From NCBI GenBank assembly GCA_958430865.1, contig CAUDNR010001557.1, positions 37,777 to 101,776 of the forward strand: a stretch of 64,000 nucleotides of DNA, read 5' to 3'. Under the pieces are notes generated by a model, which was not told the origin of the DNA, did no database searches, and saw only the letters and a program-made list of their open reading frames with translations. This DNA comes from Entrophospora sp. SA101. Taxonomy: Eukaryota > Glomeromycota > Glomeromycetes > Entrophosporales > Entrophosporaceae. The translations under genes were made by a program, and so were the position numbers. Position 1 is the first letter of the stretch. Each line of letters opens with the position of its first letter. Of the stretch, positions 45,776 to 57,549 are shown in pieces.

Positions 45776-46876
45776 TGATGAAATACCATTATATTTTGGT
45801 AAAGTACAAACTTGATAATAACCAGACTCACCTTTTCTTTAAATCTCCACCAACAAATCACAAAATTTATTTCACCTAATTCCAATCAAAATCTCAAGTC
45901 TCTTTTTTATACCGCAAAAATTATAATGCAAAACATAAATCTTTTAGGAGTAAAAAGAAATTTCTTTCAAAGGGAACCAGTGGTGCCTAGAATAATGAAT
46001 TGGAGGAAGTAAAAATTTAAAGTGTTAGGAAACAACCTCTTCAATAACTTATGAAAGTATCATTTCAGGGAATATTTCAGGAAATCAACTACCAGAAAAT
46101 AGATTTTTATTTCTCAATGACCAAAACCGCAAAAGAAAATTCTTATAAAACCAATAATAACTATTGTACAATTCTTCTTCTCCTGCTAGTTTTTCTTGTA
46201 CAAATGATAATACAAGTTCATTATCTTCCACCTCTCTTCTTCGATATTCTACTTTGTCTTGTTTATGATTTGATAATTAGAACAACAAAGCAAAAGATAA
46301 TTTTTATAAAATCAATACTAGTCATTATGTAGCTATATCACTATCTTCTCCATGTTACTCTTTTTCCTCGTTTCCTTGCACAAATAATAATCCAAGCTCG
46401 TCTTATTGGCAACTAGAGCCACAACAAAAAAAAAATATATAATAATAATAGCGATGAAGATTATGCAGTTTCATCATCCACCTTCTTCCTCCTCCTCTTC
46501 TACTATTTTTTTACACAAACTATAATATAAGCTCATCTTATCAACAATCAGATCTACTACAAAAACAAGAAGACAATAATAACGATTGTGCGGTTTTAAC
46601 ACCACTTATCCGTATCCTTCTTTTTCTTTTTTCCTTGTACAAGTGATAATCCAAGCTCTTTATTTTCACATCTTTCTTTCATGTTCTACTTCGCCTCTTC
46701 TTATTAATTATAACAGCATCATCAATAAGACTAATATTCTACCCCAATCAGACCAATTTAAGTAATGGTAAACATCCCTAGAAGGATTTCAACAATATTT
46801 ACAAACTGCGGAACAAATGCACAATTAAATGAGACTAATTGGTATTTGTTACAAAAAAATGAAGCAAATGCAAAAT
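45776..46876 (+). pseudogene. Decayed HMG-box gene
   Basis: Family landmarks appear in order but in different frames: the ATG region with ILWTS-like remains, LFYTAKIIMQNIN (a frame-shifted form of the helix 1 segment LFYRKNYNAKH), and later Ser/Gln-rich tail pieces. The 3' part near 46740-46860 still resembles the EEFQQYLQ end of the gene at 22420. Many stops and shifts make a product impossible. Confidence 0.75.
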
Positions 46877-48475
46877 AGTAAAAGTGCAAGCGTGCGACTG
46901 AGTTTCTTAATTAGTTGCCTTTAGCTATGTCTAGTTAGTTATCAGCTACTAACCGCTATAATTTGGATTATCTTCTTGATGATTGCTTGTAATCCATCTT
47001 GATAACTGCTTGTTATTCCCTTGATAACTACTTGTAAGCCTCTTGATAACTGTTTTACCGGCTACCTTTGATGGCTGCTTTTCTAACTAAAATAAAATAA
47101 TGAAATAAAATATATACAACTATACTACAAGCAATATAGTAAAATTAAAAGGGTCCTAACTAATAATTAAAGGTTGGCCAAACCATTAATCATTAGAAAG
47201 GATTAAGAACCAATCACACTAGTTCGTTTATTTATTACAGTCAAAAGACTATTTTTATTATCGGTGAAAATGAGTCATGTAACGGATTTTTCAAGCATAT
47301 TTATACTTCTTGGAGAATTATATTATCCAATAATCTAAAAATGTAACGTTATCCAACAATGCATAATTAGAAATATGAATACGAGTTATGTTTATACTCA
47401 TAATAGAAATGCTAGATATATCCAGATACTCGCTAGTACTGTAATCAGGGCGTAAAATATCTATTTAAATTTATCGAAAAATTTCTGAAAGTAATATTAA
47501 TATACTAATATTATTCTCCAGTGCGAAGAAAAAAATGTAATGTAACATAAAATATATTTTTTAACGTGTGATTATAATCACATAAAATGAGTTCATTTTG
47601 TATACGGGTTTGGTAAAAGTAGCTCAAAACCAAGATAATCAGGGTACGTTTTATAAATATCATTTCTTTGTATAAAGTAAAGTTTACAAATAAATTTAAA
47701 GAAACTTTTAATATAACATCATTTCGGACAACATGTGACGAAATGTGCGAAACGCAGCAATAGATGTGAAGCAAGCAATTCCGCACAAAAAAAAAAAATG
47801 TTTAAAATTAAATTTTTGTTTTAATTAAATCTAAATAAAATTGAATTTTATATTTTTGTCATCTTTATCATAATTTGACTTTTGACTTTACCCTTAGAAT
47901 CATCTGATAATCCCGATTGTTGAAATGCTTCTTCATTTACTATTTTAATGAAGTGTAACCATACATCAGGCACAAGATGTCCTGTAGCTAATTCTTGATT
48001 GTTGTTAAATGAACTTTCAGGTATATTATCTAATTTTAACGTTTGCAAATTCATTTTACATGATGATGATTGAGAAGGGAATCGGTGAGTTGGGTGAATT
48101 TGTGAATTGGTAAATTAGAATTTGATATCATGGATGTTATTTACTCCATAATTTAAATCTACTAAATAATTGGTTTCGTCACTTTCGTCAAATTACTCAA
48201 AGTGCAGAAATCCTATTTATTTTTCGTCACCCAAGCTTGATATAAAATACACACACTTTATTGATTGAGAATTTGTTATTTTATTTATCATGAATTTTTT
48301 TCTTTTCGATTAAAAATAATAAGAATAATATTTTTGTTTTCGTTTATAGTAATAGAGCAAGTTATAAATACTCGATAAAAAATTTTATTATAATAAACTG
48401 TTTTTCAATAATTAATTTTGCAAATATTGCAAAAAAATATACTATTTTAAACAAAAACAATAATATATTTTACTA
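46877..48475. other. Intergenic region with short repeats and a BED-like fragment
   Basis: About 46975-47065 has three to four imperfect copies of CTTGATAACTGCTTGTAA. The minus-strand frame 47848-48054 (68 residues, GHLVPDVWLHFIK) looks like the start of a BED-type finger from a hAT transposase; upstream on the same strand are GACGAAA words like those in the element at 20136. The rest is featureless. Confidence 0.4.
47848..48054 (-). pseudogene. Possible hAT BED-finger N-terminal fragment
   Basis: A 68-residue frame in which VPDVWLHFIK matches the start of BED domains (the xxVWxxF pattern), but the Cys and His ligands are not found downstream. TGACGAAA occurs several times in the preceding 180 bp (minus strand), as in the hAT-like terminus at 50474. 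Confidence 0.3.
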
Positions 48476-49317
48476 ATGTATATGGATGAAATATTATTCT
48501 ATGTTGATAAAGCACAACTTAAAGATAATGAACTCGCCTCATATTCAATCTTCATTGTAGAATTTATTTCGGGTAATTCCAATAATGTTGATTGTATAGG
48601 TATCCCAAAATCCCAAAACACTTTTTTCTTATACCGCAAAAATTATATTACAAGTCATAAATCTCCTATGAGTAAAAAGGACGGGAGAATTTTTTACCCA
48701 ACAACCAGAACCACAAAAAGAAAATTCTTATAAACCAATGATAAATATTGTACAAATTCATCCATATTCTGCTTCTTTCTCTTATTTTTTCTCTTTTCCT
48801 TGTGCAAATGATAATCTAAGCTCATCTTATCAACAACCAGAGCCACAACAAAAACAAATAGATAATAATAATAATATCGATTATGTAATTTCATCATCAT
48901 ATTCTTCTTCTTCCTCTTCTACTTTTTTGTACACGAACTATAATACGAGCTCGTCTTTATCAATTACTACAAAAACAAGAAGATAATAATAATAATAACG
49001 ATTGTGTAATTTCAACACCACTTTATTCGTACCCTTCTTGTTCTTTTTCTTCTTCTTGCGCAAATGATAATACACACTCATTACCTTCCACTTCTTTTCT
49101 TCCGTGTTCTATTTTGTTTGATCTTACTCTTCCTATTAATTACGACAACAAAATCATCAATAAGACTAATGCTGTACTTCAATCCTCATAATTTAACATT
49201 ACTACGAATTTAAATAATGGTGAAAATCTTCGAGGAGGATTTCAACAATGAACAAACAGATGCATAATTATATGAGAACTTGTTTGATTTTACTGTATTT
49301 TTGTCGCAAGAAGAATG
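48476..49317 (+). pseudogene. HMG-box gene with box truncated by internal deletion
   Basis: The start and first half are intact: MYMDEILFYVDKAQL, then SQNTFFLYRKNYI, then MSKKDGRI. The frame then jumps into the tail region, deleting helices 2 and 3 of the box, and stops at 48733. Downstream the Gln/Asn/Ser tail continues in another frame. The 3' flank of about 150 bp is present twice (about 49330-49510 and 49511-49650). It could only give an 85-residue half box, so it is probably non-functional. Confidence 0.75.
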
Positions 49318-50473
49318 AAAATATGAAACAAATGCAAAATAACAATAACAAAGAAACATTTTTTAATTCCAACATACAATAATATGATTAAGTTTATGAA
49401 TACCATCTCGATGCAAATTAAATTTACTAATTTTACATTGAATTTTTCAGGATTTTAATAATTTTATCATAAAATAAATAGAATTTATCTTTAGTAATTT
49501 GTTAACATTATCAATAGCAAATCAGCGACATTTTTAATTCAAACATATAATTTATAGTGGCAATCTTGTTATAATGACATTTTTAAAAACTAAGTTTTAT
49601 AAATACTATCTCGATGCAAATTAGGTTAACTTTGCATTGAATTTAAGATCATATACTAACTTAATTAACGTATAATAAATTTGTAGCTAATAGTTTTGAT
49701 GCATGTAACTTTCCATATTTATCGAATTTTTTTTAGACGATGAATGATATTGATAAAGACTTGGTTATGCTCATGAGCTGGCTACCTTTTTTTGAGGAGG
49801 GAAATTTGGGAATAACTTCAAAAAATTATTACTTTTTATTTTATATGTTGAGCTTTACATATTAACAATCTCCAAATACATATGTTTTAAACCTCCATCT
49901 GCTTGTGAAATTTAGGCAATGGCATTTGATCCAAGCTATCTCAAAATAATCATCAAATATTTATTATATTATATTTATTATTATATTTATATTTATATAT
50001 ACAATGAGAGCTACTAGAAATCTTTTATAATTTCGGTATAGCAAATCTTCTTCACATCATCCTTTAGTAACACAAAAATCATATTAAAACCATTCAACTT
50101 TGCCGAAGACCAGAAATTTTTCTTATAAAATTCCTATTTGTAATTCAATCAATCAATTACAAAATAATTCAAATAATAACCTTTATTTGAATAGAACTTT
50201 AAAACAGTAAATAACAAGTAACATCAGTGACTTTGTCACTGTCATAAAGCATTCATCTAGTATTAGTACTAATATTAGTATTAGGTATTATCAATATCCA
50301 ACGCTACCGCTGTAGATTTCATCAAATTGAAAGTTACAAATCAAGCATATATTTATATACACCCTAAATATATAATAATAAATATATCCTGAATCTCACT
50401 GCCCTGCAGGGTAAGCACCTGGTATAAACCGGTTCATGATGTATCAATAAAATCATACCCACTGGTCTATACA
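49318..50473. other. Intergenic region starting with duplicated HMG 3' flank
   Basis: The first 330 bp contain two direct copies of the family 3' flank (word ATCTCGATGCAAATTA twice), also present after the gene at 22420. No gene is seen beyond it. Confidence 0.5.
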
Positions 50474-50690
50474 CAATGAAGTATGACGAAACTTTTGACT
50501 TTAGTCATCGACGTAACTAAAGTATTGACTAAAGGTAGTTTCTCACCAGAGTCATTTTGACGATTTGACTAAAGTAAAATCCCTTGACGTAAGTAAAACC
50601 ACTTGATGTAAGTAGGGAACACTTGATACAAGTAGAAACGTTTGATACAAGCAAAAACGCTTGATACAAGCAGCAATAATGATAATGATA
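50474..50690 (+). mobile_element. End of a hAT-like element with subterminal repeats
   Basis: Begins AATGAAGTATGACGAAACTT, the same terminus as the element at 20136-21130, and matches that element's right end for about 100 bp in inverse orientation. It is followed by five copies of a (C/T)TTGA(T/C)(A/G)(C/T)AAG(T/C)A word. The opposite end was not found, so this is a partial copy or the far end has decayed. Confidence 0.6.
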
Positions 50691-52615
50691 AAATTGGATT
50701 ATCAAAAGTTCCAAACTATGTAAAAATGGGTGTCCCGAGGATGAATAAATAATTGTTATATCATAGTATATATATTGCAATGATCCAAGAAGAATAATTA
50801 TCATGAGAAGTTTACAAATGTTATAATTTGAATTAGGACTTTTACTTGATTAAATTACTTATTTTTTCTTCTTTTTTACCATTTTTTTATTATTACATTT
50901 TATAATGTAAATGTCATTTCGGATTTTTGACTTTGAAGTTAGCTACACACACAAATAATTCCCCGTTTCACTATGTGTCACCAATCAGGATTTTCGTGTA
51001 ATAAATTCAAAAAATAAAAAATTCCGATTTGTATGTACGCGTTATAATGAATTTATACATAATCATAAAATAATTTATTTAATATATTGGAAGAGGAATA
51101 TTGAGAATGAGTATTTAGAATATTTATTTAATATATTGTGTATTAACATTAGTACGTTGCGCATGAATTTACACACATAATGTCAAATAGAATCGCCATT
51201 TATTTATAAAATATACAATACAGCATCGATGAATATATAAACACATTATTACAAAGCATTGTTATAATTTATATTGACATTTATTATCACCTTTTATGAT
51301 GATATTTGGCATAGAATCATCATCATTTAAATTTTCTTCAATAAATAACTCATCACTACCCGACTTTTTTTTGGTTGGAAGTTTGAAAGGTTTCTTTAAA
51401 ACATCATTATTTATTTTTTCACTAATTTTTGAACCTAAGGTTTTCCTTATAGATGGGTGATTACCGATTTCTTTTAAAGGTTCGCTTGATTGTTTGAAAA
51501 AAAATTTTAATTTAAATAAAAAAGTTACAAATGATAATAAATAATAAATTATGAACCAACACGAATATAATATAAGTTACTATTTTTTAGGTAGTACTTC
51601 GTCGGAATCCGTCTCCTGTGTTTATATTTACAAAAAAAGTTTTTTTTATTGTTATAAAATATAAATCAAATTGGTGATCCATTTTTTGAAATTAAAGAAA
51701 TTGAAAATATGCTTTTTATTTTTATTTTTTGAATTTACATATGTATTACACGAAAATCCTGATTGGTGACACTGTGAATCGAGGAATTACACTGTAATTA
51801 CCCGAAAATCCGAAATCACACGAAATTTCCCCTAGCGGGGAAATTTGTCTAATTCCTGGATCTTTGGGCAATTACTAATACTAATAGAAAAATAATGCTA
51901 ATGGTTATATTAATTATATAGGTTGGTTGTCAGAGTACGAAAATACTGGAAACTCCACCTCCTCTCACATTCCTGAACCAGTATTGGATACCGAATCACA
52001 TACCCCCTCTCACATTCCTGGCAATGATCTCGCTGTTAATAATACTAGTGGACCAGTATTGATACCGAAACACATATCTAAGGTTTCCGGTCCAAACTGT
52101 TTTCTCAAAGCCCAATGTGTTTTGGCAATTTCGGCTACTAATAAGAGAGCTTCGGCCGGAAACCTTAGCTATCACCATTATGGATACCGGGCGATAAAGA
52201 TGGGGTATATATGATATATAAAATATAATTATATTTTAAATATTTTAATACAATAACTTTTTTTTATTTTTAATATTATATATAGGAAACAAACTGAATG
52301 CATAAAATGCGCGATACATTGCCCATTAGAATGATTGAGTTTTTTAATCTATAAAATCAGAGCAAAAAATTTTTTTTAAATTATTGGTGTATATTCACAT
52401 TAATTAGTATTACAAAAATAAATTTTTTATATATTTGCGAACACGAAATTTTACTAAAAAAAAATGTCCAATGATAGCTAAACCATGGAAGACCTCAATT
52501 AAATTGTGGTGTTAAACAACCCTGAAATTCTTGGTAATACAAATGTTCGCTTTGCCTGGTTTTGTTACAGTATGCCAATAAAATTTATTTTTGGAATTGA
52601 GCATTAAAAAAAAAA
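50691..52615. other. Intergenic region with an exon-like frame and small MITE
   Basis: The frame 51927-52200, just after an ATATAG acceptor-like site, contains an imperfect repeat (SHIPEPVLDTESHTPSHIPGN) but its second half is the MITE at 52079-52167, so it is not a convincing gene. No other feature is supported. Confidence 0.4.
52079..52167. mobile_element. Small MITE related to the 10786 element
   Basis: 89 bp bounded by CTAAGGTTTCCGGTCC and GGCCGGAAACCTTAG. The left 35 bp resemble the left end of the element at 10786. Confidence 0.6.
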
Positions 52616-53521
52616 ATGACTTGTATTATTAAAAAAAATATTTCATATATAGAAGAAAAAAAAGAACAATCAACTAATCCACAACAACAAACACTTGATA
52701 TCTTTTTACCATTAATACCATCATCATCACCATCACCATCACGAGTCAATAATAGACCACCTGTTATTATTATAATCCATGGAGGAGCATGGCGTTCTGG
52801 AGATAAATCAGAATTAGAAAGTTTTTGTGAAAAATTAACAAAAATTAGTAATTATGTGGTTGTTAATGTTAATTATCAATTAACAATTGCAAACATTTCA
52901 CCAAATATAAAACATCCTATTCATATTGAAGATGTTGCCAAAGCTATTTATTGGGTCTATCAAAATTCTGATAAATTTGGTTATAATCATGATAGGATTT
53001 ATTTAATTGGACAAAGTTGTGGGGCTTTTATTGCTACACATTTGGCTTTACTTTCTGAAAAATATTTTGGCAATATATTTAATCAACATCAAGAGGAAAG
53101 GAAAGAGGGGAAAGGGGAGGAATTAAATAAATTGATAAAATCTATTGTAGGAGTTGTTTGTATTGAGGGAATTTTTGATATTCCATTATTATTGAAGACT
53201 TGGCCTAAATATATTGAATTTATTAGATTACCATTTGGTGAATATGAACTTATTCATCAATCAGCTTCACCCCAACACATTTTATCAACAAATAATGATA
53301 ATGACAATAATAAATCACTACCACCTCATTTAATTATTCATTCATTAGAAGATGAATTAGTGGATTTGAGTCAATCAAAAAATTATTATAAAATTTTAAA
53401 AGATAAAAAAACAATTGTTAAGTTAGAAACATCATTAAAAGGTACTCATATGGGAATTATGTATACAAATCAATTGGTTGACAAAATTTGGGAATTTATT
53501 ATTTCAATTGAATCAAATTAA
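52616..53521 (+). CDS. Alpha/beta hydrolase (esterase, BD-FAE / methylesterase-like)
   Basis: Single exon, 301 residues, complete. The fold's landmarks are in order: oxyanion-hole motif HGGAWRSGDK (about 54-63), nucleophile elbow GQSCG with Ser134, acid Asp246 in LEDELV, and His278 in GTHMG. This set is typical of the serine-esterase group that includes isoprenylcysteine methylesterase-like and kynurenine-formamidase-like enzymes; the substrate cannot be told from sequence alone. No signal peptide is present, so it is likely cytosolic. A Glu/Lys/Gly-rich insert lies at about 158-172. A 5'-truncated tandem copy follows immediately. Confidence 0.85.
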   Translation: MTCIIKKNISYIEEKKEQSTNPQQQTLDIFLPLIPSSSPSPSRVNNRPPVIIIIHGGAWRSGDKSELESFCEKLTKISNYVVVNVNYQLTIANISPNIKHPIHIEDVAKAIYWVYQNSDKFGYNHDRIYLIGQSCGAFIATHLALLSEKYFGNIFNQHQEERKEGKGEELNKLIKSIVGVVCIEGIFDIPLLLKTWPKYIEFIRLPFGEYELIHQSASPQHILSTNNDNDNNKSLPPHLIIHSLEDELVDLSQSKNYYKILKDKKTIVKLETSLKGTHMGIMYTNQLVDKIWEFIISIESN

Positions 53522-54562
53522 ATATTAATCTTTCTGCATTGATGGTTTCAACAACAAGCTATTATTATTATAAATAAAAAAACAACGCAATTTTAATCTT
53601 TTATTATGAACAATAATCATGACTTGAGTTATGTTTAACCAAGTGCTTTCCCCTTTCTTCTCTTATAGATATCATGTATGTAAAACTAATACTTCTCATC
53701 ATCAAAAGGATCCAAAAAAAAAAATTTATAAATAATAAGTGTAAAAGAAATTAATGAATTACCCTATAAAGTTTGTATCCACAAGTGCTAAGCAGGACTA
53801 TGTTTATTTACATCAGTTTTACTTTCTGAAAAATACTTTGGTAATATATTTAATCAACATCAAGAGGAAAGGAAAGAGGGAAAAGGGGAGGAATTAATAA
53901 ATTGATAAAATCTATTGTAGGAGTTGTTTGTATTGAGGGAATTTTTGACATTCCATTATTATTGAAGACTTGGCCTGAATATATTGAATTTATTAGATTA
54001 CCATTTGGTGAAGATGAACTTATTCATCAATCAGCTTCACCCCAACACATTCTATCAACAAATAATAATAATGACAATAATAAATTACTACCACCTCATT
54101 TAATTATCCATTCATTAGAAGATGAATTAGTGGATTTGAGTCAATCAAAAAATTATTATAAAATTTTAAAAGATAAAAAAACAATTGTTAAGTTAGAAAC
54201 ATCATTGAAAGGTACTCATATGGGAATTATGTATACAATTCAATTGGTTGACAAAATTTGGGAATTTATTATTTCAATTGAATCAAATTAAATATTAATC
54301 TTTCTGCATTGATTATAAATAAAAAAACAACACAATTTTAATCTTTTTATTATGAACAATAATCACGATTTGAGTTATGTTTAACCAAGTTCTTTCCCCT
54401 TTCTTCTCTTATAGATATCATGTATGTAAAACTAATACTTCTTCTCATCATCTAAAGGATCCAAAAAAAAAATTACAGAATATTTTTAAATAATAAGTGT
54501 AAAAAAAATTAATGAATTACCCATAAAGTTTTGTATCCGCAAGACTATGTTTATTTACATCA
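53047..54562 (+). repeat. Tandem duplication of 3' half of the hydrolase gene
   Basis: Unit 1 about 53047-53816 and unit 2 about 53817-54562, offset 770 bp, both including the coding 3' half and about 270 bp of 3' flank. Identity is high, with scattered substitutions and small indels, so it is older than the kinase duplication at 680-2287. Confidence 0.85.
53817..54291 (+). pseudogene. 5'-truncated hydrolase duplicate
   Basis: It matches residues from about 144 to the C-terminus of the upstream hydrolase. It lacks the oxyanion motif and the Ser nucleophile, and has one missing base (AATTAATAAATTG vs AATTAAATAAATTG near 53902). The Asp and His of the triad remain. A 129-residue frame stays open but would not form an active enzyme. 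Confidence 0.8.
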
Positions 54563-54795
54563 TGTAAATATTGACTATTTACTTTAAAGAGCCAATTATA
54601 GAAATTTTAAAAATTTTATCAGAACATGAAGGTATTTTGAGTAAATTCATACTTTTTAATAATATTATTAATATTATATAATGTACATAATATTACAATT
54701 TTCTATAAATATATGTATATATAATATTTAAAAAATAATTAATGAATGGATGGATGGATGATGAAAAATTCATTTAAGAAAAAAGGTTTTGTTTT

Positions 54796-57549
54796 TTATA
54801 ATTTTGAGAAAATCATTGTTTCAGCTTTATTATCATATTCAGCAACTTGACTTCTTTTACTAAATTGATGCTATTAATTAAATGTAAATGGGATGAATTA
54901 GATAAACATATATATATATATCAAATTTAAATTAAGAATAAAATTATGGATACTTACAGCAACTTCAATACCATCATTATGAACTCGTTCTCTTGAATCC
55001 AAAGGGATATAAGATCTGACACTTGGACCAACATAAACTTGCCTTGGTCTCCAAATTTTTGTTTCTTTGTCTTCTAATAATTCTTTCCAATGAGCTAGCC
55101 AACCTGCAACTCTTGGGATTGCTGTTTTATTTCATATAGAAATCAAATAAGAATTTAATTATAAAAATCTTATTTTGTTAAATACAAAAAAGAAAAAAAA
55201 AGTGAACCAATTTTTATTTTTCATACCAAATAATACTGGAAACATATCAGTTGGAAATCCCATTGCTTTATAAATTAATCCAGAATAAAAGTCAACATTT
55301 GGATAAAGTTTTCTTTCAACAAAATAATCATCCACCAAAGCTGCCTTTTCTAATTCAACAGCCACATCTATAAGTGGTTCACGTCCACATACATCAAACA
55401 CCTATTATATATATATATATATAACGATTTATATAAACAATCCTTTAAAAAAAATAACATTCTCATCTTTCCGATTTGATTGTTCAATTAACTACCTCAA
55501 AAGCAATCTTTCTGATAATTTTTGTTCTAGGATCATAATTTTTATAAACTCTATGACCAAATCCAAATAACTTCCTTTTTCTTTGTTTAACTTCTTCCAA
55601 AAATCCTAATACATTTTCTTTTGAACCGATTTCTTCTAACATTCTCAATACTGCTTCATTTGCACCTCCATGGAGTGGCCCGTACAATGCAGTAGATGCA
55701 CCTGAAATTGCACTATAAGGATCAACAAGTGATGAACCTATATGTCTCATTGCTGCAGTTGAGCAATTTAATTCATGATCTTTGGGTTTTCATAATTTAT
55801 ATATAGGAGAATGAATTATTTGCTTTTATAATAAAAAAGAAAACAAAGAATATTTATAACTAACTGTCAGCTACCTGCATGAAGAATAAATAGAACATCT
55901 AAAGCTCGAGCTAATTTTGGGTTGGGTTTATAATTCTCTTCAGATAAGTGATCAAGCATGTACAAAAAGTTTTCTGTGTATGAAAGATTATTTTGTGTAA
56001 CATTGTATTGTCTTTATTAGAGGGTAAAATATATATATAAGTAATCACTATTAATCATTCATGATCAATAATTATAGAAATGAATTAATAAAATTACCTT
56101 CCGATACGATGAAGATATGCCATTCTATATGTATTAATAAGTAGATTGATAAACATTAATTTTATGAAAAATTATATATATAAAGTTCTATAACTTTTTT
56201 CTAAAAACTCACGCTGCTAGAGTTGGTGTTTTACCCAAAAGTCTAAGTATTTGTTTATTACGAGCTTTTTCATCACGAATGAACAAATCTGACCCCTTAA
56301 ATATTTATGAAATAAAATTGTAAATTTGTTTAATAAAATAAAAATATTTAAATTTTCTTTTTTTTATCACTTACAGCTAAAGCTGGATTAGCATCAGGAA
56401 AAGTATCATAGAAGCAACTCCGCTAACAAACATTCCCATAGGGTGAGCATTATTATTAAATTTACGCATTAATTCAGTCACATTCAAGTGAACAAATGTG
56501 TGATACATAACTTCATGATTAAATTTGTAAATTGTTGTTTAGTAGGAAGTTCTCCATAAATTAATAGATAAGCAACTTCAAGATATGTAGATTTCTCAGC
56601 AAGTTGTTCAATTGGGTATCCACTAATTTATTTAATTTGTTATTATTAATGTTGTATTATAATAATATTTACTTTTATTAACATCTCTCCTCCTCTCTTT
56701 ATGAACCAATCAAAAATACTTACCGATATCTTAAAATACCAGCATCACCATTAATATAAGTAATTTTTGATTTTGCGACTGCTGTATTTTGAAATGCTAT
56801 AAAATAAAATAATAATATAATTTAATGAATTGATTTTTTAATACCTTCCCTGCTTTAAAATCATTTGAAACAACTGTTACACAGTTGTAAAAAGGGGTGC
56901 TATCTTTCTGGACTTTACGGTAATTGGAAAAAAATACCTGGATCGTAAACACTATTTAAACAAACAAAAATATTTAGATTTATGTAATCATTTCTATAAA
57001 ATCAGTTTAGAGTCAACCCCCCTTTAAGTACACCCCCATCAAACTGGGCGAGAGCGCGCACATTCAGAGGGGATGCACTTAAAAAAAAAATAGAACAAAC
57101 CTTAAACCTTTACTACTTTCATCCTCCTCGCGAGAATTTGGTATTGGATCTGCTGTCCTTTCCTTGAATTTGAGAGCAGGTATTGTATTGTTCTCAATTG
57201 GAACTTCATAAATTTTATTTGTTCTATTATCTAAAACTCTAAGAGATTGTGTGTTTGGACTTTATTTTAAAACAATAAATTGTGAGTTAATTAATGGATC
57301 ATTATAAATAATAATAAGCATATGTGAAAATTTTTTTTTCAATCAATTACTTTCTTGGTAATACTATAACACCAGTAGGTTTTGGAGGTGAAGTCTTTCC
57401 ACCCGTTTCTGGAGAAGGTAAGTTCCAAGAGGTCCCAGAGACCTTGTCTGTCAAGACAAGACTAGAACTAATGGTATATTTAGTTTAATAAATTAATTAA
57501 TGGTTCGTAATTTTAACATTATTTAGTATAATAATTACCTTTGAGTCAT
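54796..57549 (-). CDS. Citrate synthase, glyoxysomal/bacterial type, C-terminal SKL
   Basis: Thirteen exons on the minus strand: 57539-57549, 57351-57467, 57101-57259, 56938-56951, 56724-56796, 56375-56622, 56213-56295, 56098-56124, 55875-56011, 55496-55779, 55227-55401, 54958-55121 and 54796-54870. All junctions are GT-AG and phases agree, giving about 522 residues. It condenses acetyl-CoA with oxaloacetate. Catalytic residues are visible: His in [11 protein letters not shown], His in PLHGGANEA and Asp in [20 protein letters not shown] is also present. Sequence style is gltA-like, close to plant glyoxysomal enzymes. The last residues SKL are a type 1 peroxisomal signal. Exon 6 lacks two bases (near ACAAATTT about 56513 and ATGATACTTTT about 56409); phases require exactly two, so assembly error is likely. 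Confidence 0.9.

Noticed and set aside
51927..52214. 95-residue frame as a gene
   Set aside because: Starts at a non-ATG codon and its second half is a MITE.
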